The notes: a model not told the origin generated them from the sequence alone. DNA of 64,000 bases from CBFHND01 sp965657085 (GCA_965657085.1 CBFHND010000001.1:124001-188000); one strand, 5' to 3'; numbered from the stretch's first letter, positions 8,199 to 16,430 are shown. Numbers and translations are program-made.

Positions 8199-10004
8199 TC
8201 AGAACGTCCGCTGCTTCGGCGCGATCTTCTTGGGGTCGATGCCGCCGTCGTTGTGGCTGGTCAGGGGCTGTTCGTGCACCCCGCGATAGCCCAGCGTTGC
8301 GGCGTTGCCCTTGAACCAGATCAGCGAATGCTTGCGCCAGTTCTTGTCGTCGCGTTCGGGGAAATCCTCGTGCGCGTGTGCGCCCCGGCTTTCCTTGCGC
8401 GCCTCGGCCCCGGTGATCGTCGCCACCGCGTTGGGAATGAGGTTGGCCAGTTCCAGCGTTTCCATCAGGTCGCTGTTCCACACAAGGCTGCGGTCGGTCA
8501 CGCCCACATCGGTGTATTTGCCCGCAACCTCGTCCATCGCCACCTTGCCCGCAGCCAGCGTGTCGTTGGCGCGGAAGACCGCCGCGTCCTTCTGCATGGT
8601 CTGCTGCATTTCCAGACGCAGTTCGGCGGTGGGCGTGTGGCCCTTGGCGTAGCGCGTATTGTCGAAGCGGTCCAAAGCCGCCTGAACACTGGCCGGGTTG
8701 GGCGTGGGCACCGCGGTATCGGGGTCCACGATCTTGCCCGCGCGAATGGCCGCGGCCCGGCCAAACACCACCAGGTCGATCAGCGAGTTCGACCCAAGGC
8801 GGTTCGCCCCGTGCACCGAAGCACAGCCCGCCTCGCCCACGGCCATCAGGCCGGGCGACACGCGGTCAGGGTCATCCTTGGTCGGGGCCAGAACCTCGCC
8901 CCAGTAGTTCGTGGGAATCCCACCCATGTTGTAGTGCACAGTGGGCAGAACCGGGATCGGTTCCTTGTTCAGGTTCACACCCGCAAACACCCGCGCGCTT
9001 TCGGAAATGCCCGGCAGGCGCAGCGCCAGCGTTTCAGGCGGCAGATGCGACAGGTTCAGGTGGATGTGGTCGCCATTGGCCCCCACGCCCCGGCCCTCGC
9101 GGATTTCCATGGTCATGCAGCGGCTGACATAGTCGCGCGGGGCCAGATCCTTGTACTGCGGCGCATAGCGCTCCATGAACCGCTCGCCTTCTGAGTTGGT
9201 GAGGTACCCGCCCTCGCCCCGTGCCCCTTCGGTGATCAGGCAGCCCGCGCCATAGATGCCGGTGGGGTGGAACTGCACGAACTCCATATCCTGCAAGGGC
9301 AGGCCCGCGCGCGCGGTCATGCCGCCGCCATCACCGGTGCAGGTGTGCGCCGAAGTGGCCGAGAAATAGGCCCGGCCATAGCCGCCCGTCGCAAGCACCA
9401 CCATCTTGGCACTGAACAGGTGCATGGTGCCGTCATCGAGTTTCCAGCACAGCACACCCTGACACACACCATCTTCGGACATGATCAGGTCGATGGCGAA
9501 GTATTCGATGTAGAATTCCGCGTTGTTCTTCAGGCTCTGACCATAGAGCGTGTGCAGGATCGCGTGGCCCGTCCGGTCGGCGGCGGCACAGGTGCGTTGC
9601 ACCGCGGGGCCTTCGCCGAACTCGGTGGTGTGCCCGCCAAAGGGACGCTGATAGATCTTGCCCTCTTCGGTGCGCGAAAACGGCACGCCGTAATGTTCCA
9701 GCTCGTACACCGCCTTGGGCGCTTCGCGGGCGAGATATTCCATCGCGTCGGTGTCACCCAACCAATCCGAGCCCTTGACCGTGTCATACATATGCCACTG
9801 CCAGTTGTCGGGCCCCATGTTGCTGAGGCTGGCGGCGATGCCACCCTGTGCGGCCACCGTGTGCGACCGGGTCGGGAACACCTTGGTCACGCAGGCGGTG
9901 CGCAGCCCCTGTTCGGCCATGCCCAGCGTGGCGCGCAAACCCGCGCCGCCCGCGCCCACAACCACAACATCGTATTCATGTGTCTCGTATTCATATGCAG
10001 CCAT
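8199..10004 (-). CDS. sdhA: succinate dehydrogenase flavoprotein subunit
   Basis: A 601-aa catalytic subunit that oxidises succinate to fumarate using covalently bound FAD. The FAD-binding GAGGAG motif is at residues 17-22, and His48 in TRSHTVAAQGG is the flavinylation site. The substrate region is FVQFHPTG followed by ITEGARGEGG, and the C-terminal part keeps GANRLGSNSLIDL. Length is normal for alphaproteobacterial SdhA. It follows sdhD by 23 bp, and its stop is 3 bp before the FkbM-type gene. Confidence 0.99.
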   Translation of the reverse strand: MAAYEYETHEYDVVVVGAGGAGLRATLGMAEQGLRTACVTKVFPTRSHTVAAQGGIAASLSNMGPDNWQWHMYDTVKGSDWLGDTDAMEYLAREAPKAVYELEHYGVPFSRTEEGKIYQRPFGGHTTEFGEGPAVQRTCAAADRTGHAILHTLYGQSLKNNAEFYIEYFAIDLIMSEDGVCQGVLCWKLDDGTMHLFSAKMVVLATGGYGRAYFSATSAHTCTGDGGGMTARAGLPLQDMEFVQFHPTGIYGAGCLITEGARGEGGYLTNSEGERFMERYAPQYKDLAPRDYVSRCMTMEIREGRGVGANGDHIHLNLSHLPPETLALRLPGISESARVFAGVNLNKEPIPVLPTVHYNMGGIPTNYWGEVLAPTKDDPDRVSPGLMAVGEAGCASVHGANRLGSNSLIDLVVFGRAAAIRAGKIVDPDTAVPTPNPASVQAALDRFDNTRYAKGHTPTAELRLEMQQTMQKDAAVFRANDTLAAGKVAMDEVAGKYTDVGVTDRSLVWNSDLMETLELANLIPNAVATITGAEARKESRGAHAHEDFPERDDKNWRKHSLIWFKGNAATLGYRGVHEQPLTSHNDGGIDPKKIAPKQRTF

Positions 10005-10027
10005 TCCGAGGTCTCCTCTGGCTTAAA

Positions 10028-10399
10028 TCAAAGCGCGATGCGCGCGATTGCGAACAGCCCGGTCGCGGCAGCCGCGTAGCTCAGGCAGATCATCGCAACG
10101 ATCAGTATTTTCTGTGCCAACCCGTGCACATAGTCCTCGATCAGGACCTGAACACCGTCTTTGAAGTGCTTGAAGGTCACAATGATCGTGAGCGCCGCGA
10201 CAATCGCCGGGAAAGGGCGCGCGAAATAGGCGACCACATCAGCGTGCGGCTCACCCAGCATCGGGCCGAAGGTAAAGACAAAGAGCGGGATCAGCAGCAG
10301 CAAAGCCGCCGAACTGACCTTCATCGCCCAGAAATGTTCAGTGCCGGATTTGGCCGATCCCATGCCAACGGCGCGCTTGCGGTCTGTCAGGTAACGCAT
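10028..10399 (-). CDS. sdhD: succinate dehydrogenase membrane anchor subunit
   Basis: A 123-aa membrane protein starting MRYLTDRKRAVGMGSAKSG, the typical alphaproteobacterial SdhD opening, with HFWAMKVSSAALL leading into the first of three hydrophobic segments. The HFKDGVQVLIEDYVH stretch between segments two and three contains conserved histidines near the heme and quinone site. The ATG at 10399 is preferred over a longer frame that would overlap sdhC. It begins 11 bp after the sdhC stop. Confidence 0.95.
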   Translation of the reverse strand: MRYLTDRKRAVGMGSAKSGTEHFWAMKVSSAALLLLIPLFVFTFGPMLGEPHADVVAYFARPFPAIVAALTIIVTFKHFKDGVQVLIEDYVHGLAQKILIVAMICLSYAAAATGLFAIARIAL

Positions 10400-10410
10400 G
10401 ATGGCCTCCG

Positions 10411-10794
10411 TTATATCACGATAAGGGTCAGGATGGTCAGGACGACCGAACCACCGATCACACCCCAACCGAGCTTTTCGGCGGTGGGCAGATCAAGGCC
10501 AACGGCATTGTCCCAGATCAGGTGCCGTACTCCGGCCAGCGTGTGATACCACAGCCCCCACAGCGACAGGACCATCACCAATGTGCCGAACCAGCTGGTC
10601 AGCAGGCCATCGGCCACCGCGAAGTATTCAGGTGACGAAGACGCCGCCAGAAACCACCAGACGACCAAGAGCGCACTGATCAAAAGCGCATTGCCCGTGA
10701 TCCGCGTCAGGATGGATGTCATCGACGTCAACTGCGGACGATAGATGGACAAATGCGGAGAAAGCGGGCGATTGCCCCGGTTCACGTCGGCCAT
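10411..10794 (-). CDS. sdhC: succinate dehydrogenase cytochrome b556 subunit
   Basis: A 127-aa membrane anchor of complex II with three transmembrane segments. It carries the family signature RPLSPHLSIYRPQ at residues 8-20 and the heme-ligand region HTLAGVRHLIWD near residue 90. The ATG at 10794 is preceded by AAAAAGGAG. This is the first gene of the sdhCDA...B unit. Its upstream region carries the paired GTGATCAC palindromes at 10911-10941, shared with sucC, so transcription is probably controlled there. Confidence 0.97.
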   Translation of the reverse strand: MADVNRGNRPLSPHLSIYRPQLTSMTSILTRITGNALLISALLVVWWFLAASSSPEYFAVADGLLTSWFGTLVMVLSLWGLWYHTLAGVRHLIWDNAVGLDLPTAEKLGWGVIGGSVVLTILTLIVI

Positions 10795-10910
10795 GACGAC
10801 TCCTTTTTCGGTTCCCTGCCCTCTTACTAACGGTTTTTCGGCGGCTGTCACCTGCGCGCGCGGGGGTCAGGGCGTGGTTTTTTGGCGCGGCGGCATGGAT
10901 TTGCACAATT

Positions 10911-10941
10911 TGTGATCACAGTTTGGTGTGCCGTGATCACA
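10911..10941 (-). promoter_or_regulatory. paired GTGATCAC operators upstream of sdhC
   Basis: Two copies of the palindrome GTGATCAC lie at 10912-10919 and 10933-10940, 21 bp apart (two helical turns), in the contexts TGTGATCACA and CGTGATCACA. They are about 120-150 bp upstream of the sdhC ATG and end two bases before the stop codon of the preceding gene. The same pair with the same 21-bp spacing precedes sucC. The half-site TGTGA resembles CRP/FNR-type half-sites, but with no spacer, so another regulator family (for example GntR or LacI type) is equally possible. Confidence 0.7.
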
Positions 10942-10942
10942 G

Positions 10943-11623
10943 TCAGGGTTTTGGCAATATTTCGTTAAGATTGCTGATCTGTTTCGTGGTCTCGCGCTGC
11001 AACTTGCGCTTGATCTGTTCGGGGTAGTCGTCAAAGCCATTGGCCGTTACCACAAAGGCCCCTTCGCCCACGATCAGGTTCTCGAAGAAATAGGCCGTCA
11101 GGTCGGTCTGATCGGTCTCGATGGCCAGCGCATTCACCGTGATGCCCGCCGCGCGCAGGGCACTGCGCTGACCGGCGGGGGCGATGCCTTCGTTGGACAC
11201 ACCATCGCCCGACACGTCGATCACCTTGCGGCGACAGTGCGGCACCGCACCGAAGGCTGCGCGCGACACCGCCAGCGCCTCGCCGATGGCGGTGGAATAG
11301 TTGCGCCAGATACGCGGGTCTTGCGCGATCCTGTCCGCCAATGCCGCCACATCCGCCGCCGACGCGATGGGCGTCCAGCCGATGGTTTGCTGCTGACGCG
11401 ATGATCCGGTCCACTGTACCAGCGTCACATGTGCGCGCTGGTCAATCAGCGCATCCACCACGATCCCGTCGCGCAGTCCGGCGGCCAGCCCATCCATCTG
11501 GACACGGTATTCCTGCGGATCGACCGACCCCGAGACATCCACCGCCAGCACCAGCGCCAGATCGCAGGCGTGGCTGGCAACCGGAAAGAAGGTCGCAAGG
11601 ATCAACTGGCGCAAGAGTTGCAT
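10943..11623 (-). CDS. DUF1194 von Willebrand A-type secreted protein
   Basis: A 226-aa protein with an N-terminal signal peptide (MQLLRQLILATFFPVASHA) and a von Willebrand factor A domain. VLAVDVSGSVD gives the DxSxS metal-binding (MIDAS) motif at about residues 29-33, and VIDVSGDGVSNEG supplies the second metal-site loop. It matches the DUF1194 family, common in Rhodobacteraceae and of unknown function; vWA domains mediate metal-dependent protein binding. It lies in the same strand run as the DUF4344 gene upstream and ends just before the sdhC operators. Confidence 0.85.
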   Translation of the reverse strand: MQLLRQLILATFFPVASHACDLALVLAVDVSGSVDPQEYRVQMDGLAAGLRDGIVVDALIDQRAHVTLVQWTGSSRQQQTIGWTPIASAADVAALADRIAQDPRIWRNYSTAIGEALAVSRAAFGAVPHCRRKVIDVSGDGVSNEGIAPAGQRSALRAAGITVNALAIETDQTDLTAYFFENLIVGEGAFVVTANGFDDYPEQIKRKLQRETTKQISNLNEILPKP

Positions 11624-11673
11624 GCCCTGACCCTAGCCTGCGCAATCACGGCCTGCACATCACAAAATTCGAA

Positions 11674-12162
11674 TCACTCCAACGCGCTGTAAAGCCTGCG
11701 CAAATGCGCTTCGAATTCCGAGCACATGATGATGTGCCGCGCACCGGGGTCATAGAAGGCATTGGCCTCGCCACACACCTCGACCCGCACCAACAACGGC
11801 ACCGGCAGTTCGAAATCATCGTTCAGCGCCGCAACCTCCGCGCCGATCGCCTGCGCGGTCAAACTGTCGTGACCTGCGCTGTCAAAGCTGATCGTGGCAC
11901 CCTGCCCCGCGATATCGTCAAACGCGGGGCCCCAGCTGTCCAGGGCAAGCTGAAATTCCTCCGGGCAGCTGTCCGCGCGTTCTTCGGGCAGGCCAACATC
12001 GGCGGCATCTTCCTCCTGGCCAAAGACCGGCAGGCCAAGGATGTCGATCAGGGCATGACCCAGTTCGTGATAGAAAATGCCCAGAAGGTTCGCCTCGACA
12101 AAGGCCTCGCGCCGCGCATCTGCATGGGACGCGGCAGGCAGCAACAACAGGGCAACAGGCAT
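11674..12162 (-). CDS. DUF4344 zinc metallopeptidase-like protein
   Basis: A 162-aa exported protein. A short hydrophobic leader (MPVALLLLPAASHA) is followed by FYHELGHALID, a HExxH-like zinc motif (HELGH) at about residues 32-36, and GQEEDAADVG supplies a likely third ligand or glutamate pair. These are the features of the DUF4344 putative metallopeptidase family. The leader lacks the usual basic residues, so the start could be misassigned, but no better in-frame start was found upstream. The substrate is unknown. It lies between mch and the DUF1194 gene. Confidence 0.82.
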   Translation of the reverse strand: MPVALLLLPAASHADARREAFVEANLLGIFYHELGHALIDILGLPVFGQEEDAADVGLPEERADSCPEEFQLALDSWGPAFDDIAGQGATISFDSAGHDSLTAQAIGAEVAALNDDFELPVPLLVRVEVCGEANAFYDPGARHIIMCSEFEAHLRRLYSALE

Positions 12163-12239
12163 CGCAGCATTCTCGCCTCTCGCACCGTGTGGGATGGCGG
12201 GTGGGGCGTCGTCGTCAGACGCGCGTCACCCTGCCAGCC

Positions 12240-13268
12240 TCATACCGGCATCAAGGCCCAGTAATCGAGATCGAGCAAGACCTCGGGCAGGTATTTGCCG
12301 TCTTCTCCACGCAGCTCGAACGGCGCGCCGCCCTTGGTCGCCACCAGCCGCAGCCGGATCGCACCCACCCCCGGCGCGTCGGTTTCCGCCTTGTCCAGAA
12401 CTTCGGTCCATGCGCGGATCGTGTCGCCCGCAAGGCACGGGTTGGCATGCGCCCCCCCGTTCAGCCCCACGACCATCTGCGCATTGGCCAGCCCGTTGAA
12501 CGACAGCGCCCGCGCCATCGAAATCACGTGACCGCCATAGATCAACCGCCGCCCGTCCGGCCGCGCCGATGTGTCGAAATGCACCTTGGCCGTGTTCTGC
12601 CACAGGCGCGTGGCCATCATGTGTTCGGCCTCTTCCACCGTCACACCATCCACGTGGTCGATGGTCTCGCCCACCGCATAGTCGCCCCAGCGGTGCGGCT
12701 CTCCGGCCAGCGCGAAATCGTAAGTGCTGAAGTCCAACCCCTTGGGGATCACCAGGTCCTTGGGATCCACCACCTTCGGCAGGTCCGGCACCACCGTGTC
12801 GGGCGCGGGCGCATCCACATCGCCTTTGCGCACCATGACCCAACGCACGTATTCCATGACCCTCTCGTCATGCTGGTTCAGGCCCGTGGTCCGCACATAG
12901 ACAACACCCGTCTTGCCGTTGGAATTCTGTTTCAGACCAATGACTTCGGACTGTGACCGCAGCGTATCGCCGGGCCAGACGGGTGCCAGCCAACGGCCTT
13001 GGGCATAGCCAAGGTTCGCCACCGCGTTCAGCGAAACGTCGGGCACGGTTTTTCCGAACACCACGTGAAAGGCGATCATGTCGTCAAGCGGGCTGAACGG
13101 CAGGCCACAGCCCTGCGCGAACTGGTCCGACGAATAAAGCGCGTGCCGTGCCGGATAAAGCGCATGGTAAAGCGCCCGTTCCCCCATCTTGACCGTCCGC
13201 GGCACCGCATGGTGCAGCACCTGGCCCACGGAATAATCCTCGAAAAAGTTGCCTGCGTTGGTCTTCAT
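12240..13268 (-). CDS. mch: mesaconyl-CoA hydratase (ethylmalonyl-CoA pathway)
   Basis: A 342-aa double MaoC/hot-dog protein beginning MKTNAGNFFEDYSVGQ, with FHVVFGKTVPDVSLNAVANLGYA and VEYVRWVMVRK-type segments. This pattern closely matches the Rhodobacter mesaconyl-C1-CoA hydratase, which interconverts mesaconyl-CoA and beta-methylmalyl-CoA in acetyl-CoA assimilation. The second half (GETIDHVDGVTVEEAEHMM, then FNGLANAQMVVGLNGG) is the other hot-dog unit. The ATG at 13268 overlaps the stop of the DUF1737 gene as TGATG. The presence of mcl2 upstream supports the pathway assignment. Confidence 0.92.
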   Translation of the reverse strand: MKTNAGNFFEDYSVGQVLHHAVPRTVKMGERALYHALYPARHALYSSDQFAQGCGLPFSPLDDMIAFHVVFGKTVPDVSLNAVANLGYAQGRWLAPVWPGDTLRSQSEVIGLKQNSNGKTGVVYVRTTGLNQHDERVMEYVRWVMVRKGDVDAPAPDTVVPDLPKVVDPKDLVIPKGLDFSTYDFALAGEPHRWGDYAVGETIDHVDGVTVEEAEHMMATRLWQNTAKVHFDTSARPDGRRLIYGGHVISMARALSFNGLANAQMVVGLNGGAHANPCLAGDTIRAWTEVLDKAETDAPGVGAIRLRLVATKGGAPFELRGEDGKYLPEVLLDLDYWALMPV

Positions 13269-13471
13269 CACTGCTCTCCGAGCTTGGTGTCTGGGGTGTA
13301 GGTGCCCGGCGCGTCCTTGGTCACCGCCTGCCCGCAGCGCATGACCCCCGCCTTGGCGTCCCATGTCTGCGTGGGCGAACCGTAAAGTTCCCAGCCCTTG
13401 TTCAATGCGTCCGTGACCTTGTGACAAAAGGCCGACGTGTCCTCTTCGGAGAGGAAGCGATAGAGTTTCAT
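13268..13471 (-). CDS. DUF1737 small protein
   Basis: A 67-aa soluble protein starting MKLYRFLSEEDTSAFCHKV, with GWELYGSPTQTWD in the middle. This is the characteristic DUF1737 pattern (LxGxDx..FC..V...L..GW.L.G.P). Its function is unknown. It lies 11 bp after the NnrU-like gene and its stop overlaps the mch start, so it is translationally coupled to mch. Confidence 0.88.
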   Translation of the reverse strand: MKLYRFLSEEDTSAFCHKVTDALNKGWELYGSPTQTWDAKAGVMRCGQAVTKDAPGTYTPDTKLGEQ

Positions 13472-13482
13472 GTCCTCTGTCC

Positions 13483-14031
13483 TCAGGTGGGGAAGGGCCA
13501 GACGCCCAGCCAGATGTGGATGGCCGCAACCACCGCAAAGCCGACGATGGAGCTGAGCACAAGGATCACATCCTTGCGCGCCTCACCCGGCGCGGGACGT
13601 TGCCAATCGGGTTCCGCCCGGTTGATCAGGATCACCGACCCCACAGCCCAGGCCAGCAAACCGCCAAACAGGAGGATCGACGCCAGATCGCCGTTGACCA
13701 GCAAGTGCGCCGTCGCCCAGATCTTGACCGACACCAGCATCGGATGCCGCATCTTGCCCCGCAGCCGCCCCTTGGTCGCGGAAATGCCGTAAACGAAAAA
13801 GGCCACCAGCATCAGCAGGTTGTTGATGTGCACCATGAAGGCAGGCGGCGACCACACGGGGATGAAATCGGCCCAGCGATAGCCAAAGATCATCGCCAAA
13901 AGACCCAAGCCGATGCCCAGCGCCACCAATCCCTTGCCCGGCTCTCCAAGGCGCGCGCGCGCCTCCGGTGCGAACCGTTTGAAGTAATGTGCGCCAACCC
14001 AAAGGGCCAGCCCGAGGATCAAAAGGGCCAT
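13483..14031 (-). CDS. NnrU-family membrane protein
   Basis: A 182-aa integral membrane protein with about five hydrophobic segments. It begins MALLILGLALWVGAHYFKR and has the NnrU signature HPMLVSVKIWATAHLLVNGD, with GGLLAWAVGS after it. NnrU was named for linkage to nitrite/nitric oxide reductase genes, but the family is broader and its biochemical role is unknown. Here it sits between mcl2 (4 bp after its stop) and the DUF1737 gene, with no denitrification genes nearby. Confidence 0.9.
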   Translation of the reverse strand: MALLILGLALWVGAHYFKRFAPEARARLGEPGKGLVALGIGLGLLAMIFGYRWADFIPVWSPPAFMVHINNLLMLVAFFVYGISATKGRLRGKMRHPMLVSVKIWATAHLLVNGDLASILLFGGLLAWAVGSVILINRAEPDWQRPAPGEARKDVILVLSSIVGFAVVAAIHIWLGVWPFPT

Positions 14032-14035
14032 GTGA

Positions 14036-14890
14036 CTACTCCGCTGTCATCGCTGCAATTGCTTCGGCTTGTGCCAGAAGCCCCCGCGCCGTGTCCACAT
14101 GCAGGTTTTCCACGATCTTGCCATCCACGACCGCAACGCCCTGCCCGGACGCTTCGACCGCATCAAAGGCCTCGATCTGGCGGCGGGCAAGGTCAATCTC
14201 CGCCTCCGAGGGCGAATAGGCGGTGTTGGTCACAGCCACCTGCGCCGGGTGGATCAGCGTCTTGCCGTCAAAGCCCATGTCGCGGCCCTGTTCGCACTCC
14301 ACGGCCAGCCCTTCGTCGTCCTTGAACGCGTTGTAAACCCCATCGATGATCGCCAGCCCATGCGCCTTGGCCGCCAGCAGGCACAGGCCCAAACCCGCCT
14401 GCAAGGGCAACCGGTCCGCGCGAAAGCGGGTGTTCAGCTCCTTGGCCAGATCATTGGTGCCCATGACCATGCCCTGCAGCTTGGGATGGGCGGCAATGGC
14501 GGCCGCGTTCAACATGCCCACAGGCGTTTCCATCATCGCCCAGAGCGGCACGTCGCCCGTGATCGCCATCAACGCATCCAGATCGCCGGGCCCGCCGACC
14601 TTGGGCAACAGGATCGCATCAGGGGCCATTGCGGCGGCGGCCTTGGCATCCTCGGTCCCCCACTGCGTGTCCAGCCCGTTGATGCGGATGATCTTCATCC
14701 GCGCGCCATAGCCATCCTGTGCCAGCGCCTCGGCCAAAGTGCCGCGGGCCGTCTCTTTTTCTTCGGCCGTCACTGCATCTTCGAGGTCAAAGATGATCGC
14801 ATCGACGGGCAACCCGCGCGCCTTGTCCAGCGCGCGCGGCTTTGATGCAGGAATATAGAGAACTGAACGCAAGGGACGATCAAGGGCCAT
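14036..14890 (-). CDS. mcl2: (3S)-malyl-CoA thioesterase, Mcl2-type (HpcH/HpaI family)
   Basis: A 284-aa member of the citrate lyase beta subunit-like (CitE/HpcH) family. It has RSVLYIPASKPRALDKARGL at the start and IIFDLEDAV for metal binding. AMMETPVGMLN, VMGTNDLAKEL and GKTLIHPAQV follow. Length and N-terminus fit Rhodobacter Mcl2, which hydrolyses malyl-CoA to malate plus CoA, rather than the longer lyase Mcl1. In the ethylmalonyl-CoA pathway it follows condensation of glyoxylate with acetyl-CoA. The ATG at 14890 was chosen because this matches family N-termini. It heads the minus-strand run that includes mch. Confidence 0.85.
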   Translation of the reverse strand: MALDRPLRSVLYIPASKPRALDKARGLPVDAIIFDLEDAVTAEEKETARGTLAEALAQDGYGARMKIIRINGLDTQWGTEDAKAAAAMAPDAILLPKVGGPGDLDALMAITGDVPLWAMMETPVGMLNAAAIAAHPKLQGMVMGTNDLAKELNTRFRADRLPLQAGLGLCLLAAKAHGLAIIDGVYNAFKDDEGLAVECEQGRDMGFDGKTLIHPAQVAVTNTAYSPSEAEIDLARRQIEAFDAVEASGQGVAVVDGKIVENLHVDTARGLLAQAEAIAAMTAE

Positions 14891-15208
14891 GAGAGCGACT
14901 CCGATTGGGTAATATTGTTGCGCGCAAAGGGCCATTTTTTGAACAAAGGTTCAAGCAGATATTCGCCGCAATGCAGCAAAATTCGAATTTTCCGAACCCG
15001 CGTACGGGCCGTTAACCATTATTTCAGGGGTCGTGGGCCAAGTTTTACGGGTTCGACAACACCGGGAGGGCCGTTTCGGCAGGGCCGCCGATCCTTTGCG
15101 GAAGGGTTGTCAGGGACACTGATATGAACCGGGCCGCCCGGTCATCGCCGGGAAACCGGATGGGCCAGATGACAGCGGGTGACGCCTTTTGAAAAAAGGC
15201 TGAACGAC
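14891..15208. promoter_or_regulatory. divergent regulatory region mcl2 / secreted protein
   Basis: This 318-bp divergent spacer contains no gene. It holds an inverted repeat TTGAAC-N4-GTTCAA at 14939-14954 and a perfect 14-bp AT-rich palindrome at 14978-14991, both within about 100 bp upstream of mcl2 and well placed to be operators for the ethylmalonyl-CoA genes. At its right end a 7-bp hairpin (15184-15200) overlaps the Shine-Dalgarno of the plus-strand gene. Promoter elements were not assigned. Confidence 0.6.
15184..15200 (+). promoter_or_regulatory. hairpin covering the ribosome-binding site
   Basis: GCCTTTT (15184-15190) pairs with AAAAGGC (15194-15200) around a GAA loop. The AAAGG inside the right arm is the only Shine-Dalgarno candidate for the ATG at 15209. 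In RNA the site would therefore be partly closed, which could make translation respond to temperature or a binding factor. The regulatory role is inferred. Confidence 0.45.
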
Positions 15209-15541
15209 ATGACACGCACACGCAAACTGCTGCACCTTGGCGCCTTGACCGCCGCTGCTGCCCTCTACATCGCCTCCACCACGGATGCCGCCGCGCAAAA
15301 TGCGCGCAATTGCGGCCCCCGCGCAGTGGTCGTGGACCGTCTGGCGGATGGCTATGGCGAAAGCCGCCAGTCAATGGGCCTTGGGGCCAACAATTCGGTG
15401 ATCGAGGTCTTCGCCTCGGCCGAGACCGGAACATGGACGATCACGGTGACAACGCCCAATGGCGTGACCTGCCTCGTGGCCTCCGGTCAGGCGTTCGAAG
15501 AACTGGCCGAGGCGCTGCCGGCACCGGGCAACGACGCCTGA
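15209..15541 (+). CDS. small secreted protein of unknown function
   Basis: A 110-aa protein with a signal peptide (MTRTRKLLHLGALTAAAALYIAS, probable cleavage near DAAAQ-N). Its mature domain is about 80 aa with two cysteines (RNCGP and VTCLVA) and a beta-rich part (GTWTITVTTPNG). An in-frame GTG lies 10 codons upstream, but the ATG at 15209 has AAGG nine bases before it. That ribosome-binding site is part of a 7-bp hairpin. The family is not recognised. An intrinsic terminator follows at 15593-15620. Confidence 0.75.
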   Translation: MTRTRKLLHLGALTAAAALYIASTTDAAAQNARNCGPRAVVVDRLADGYGESRQSMGLGANNSVIEVFASAETGTWTITVTTPNGVTCLVASGQAFEELAEALPAPGNDA

Positions 15542-15592
15542 TCTTGCAGGCAGGGCGGCGCAAGGCACCGCCTTACACATCTCCACCTTGAC

Positions 15593-15620
15593 AGGCGGTC
15601 CAATCGCGGGCCGCCTTTTT
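15593..15620 (+). terminator. intrinsic terminator after the small secreted protein gene
   Basis: AGGCGG (15593-15598) pairs with CCGCCT (15611-15616), extended by CC/GG after one mismatch, and is followed by a run of five T. It lies about 50 bp after the stop at 15541 and is oriented for the plus-strand gene. It is flanked by a 23-bp imperfect inverted repeat (15554-15576 and 15645-15667, 21 of 23 positions matching). Confidence 0.7.
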
Positions 15621-15674
15621 CATGCGCCCCAATTCCCTGACCCCGTAAGGCGGTGCCGCGCGCCGCCACCCCGC

Positions 15675-16430
15675 TCAGGTCAACCCGTCCCAGATCAGCT
15701 TGCCGCCCGTGACCGTCAACAAGACATAGGTGATGCCAAAGAACACGCACTCCGGCACCAGCCTGTGCGCCTTCACCCCCAACCACGCCCCCAGCAGCGC
15801 AAAAGGTGCCAGCACCAGGTTGGCCAAGGCCGTTTGCAGGGTGAACATGCCCAGGTACGCATAAGGCACGAACTTCACGATGTTGATCGCCCAGAACAAC
15901 AGCACCGAACTGGCCTGATACTCGGTCTTGGTCATGCGCCGCGACAGCATGTACACCGCCGCCGGCGGCCCGCCCGCGTGGCTGACAAAACTGGTAAACC
16001 CCGCGACCATGCCCGCAAAAGCGCCAGCGGACGCGGGCAAAGGCCGTTCCGCCACCGGAATCCAGCCCCGCGCACGTCCCACCTGCCACAGCACGAAGGC
16101 CAGCGATATCCCCCCGATCAGCAACCGGAACAGATCGGCATCCGCCACCCGGAACAATGCCGCCCCCAGTGCCACCCCCGGCACACCCCCAAGGATCAAC
16201 AGCCGCGTCTCGGCCCAGCGCCATTTGCGCCAATAGGGCCGCAGGGTCGCCACATCGATCAGCATCAAAAGCGGCAACATCACCCCCAGCGCCATGCCCG
16301 GTTCCACCACCAACGCCAGAATCGACGCCGACGCAAAGGCCGCCCCCGACCCGAATCCGCCCTTTGAAATGCCCGCGAAAACCACCGCAGGTGCGGCAAT
16401 CGCAAAGAACATCCAATCCAGCACCAACAT
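15675..16430 (-). CDS. TauE/SafE (TSUP) family membrane permease
   Basis: A 251-aa membrane protein with about seven to eight hydrophobic segments. It carries family features: VFAGISKGGFGSG near residue 18, GVMLPLLMLIDV, and GFTSFVSHAGGPP around residue 145. The TSUP family exports or imports small organic sulfur or carboxylate anions such as sulfite and sulfoacetate; the substrate cannot be told from sequence. It is a single gene between a convergent secreted-protein gene and the divergent mdh. Confidence 0.9.
   Translation of the reverse strand: MLVLDWMFFAIAAPAVVFAGISKGGFGSGAAFASASILALVVEPGMALGVMLPLLMLIDVATLRPYWRKWRWAETRLLILGGVPGVALGAALFRVADADLFRLLIGGISLAFVLWQVGRARGWIPVAERPLPASAGAFAGMVAGFTSFVSHAGGPPAAVYMLSRRMTKTEYQASSVLLFWAINIVKFVPYAYLGMFTLQTALANLVLAPFALLGAWLGVKAHRLVPECVFFGITYVLLTVTGGKLIWDGLT

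Noticed and set aside
10911..10941. Calling the GTGATCAC sites CRP sites
   Set aside because: CRP/FNR sites need a spacer of about 4-6 bp between half-sites; here the half-sites are fused, so the call would be unsafe.
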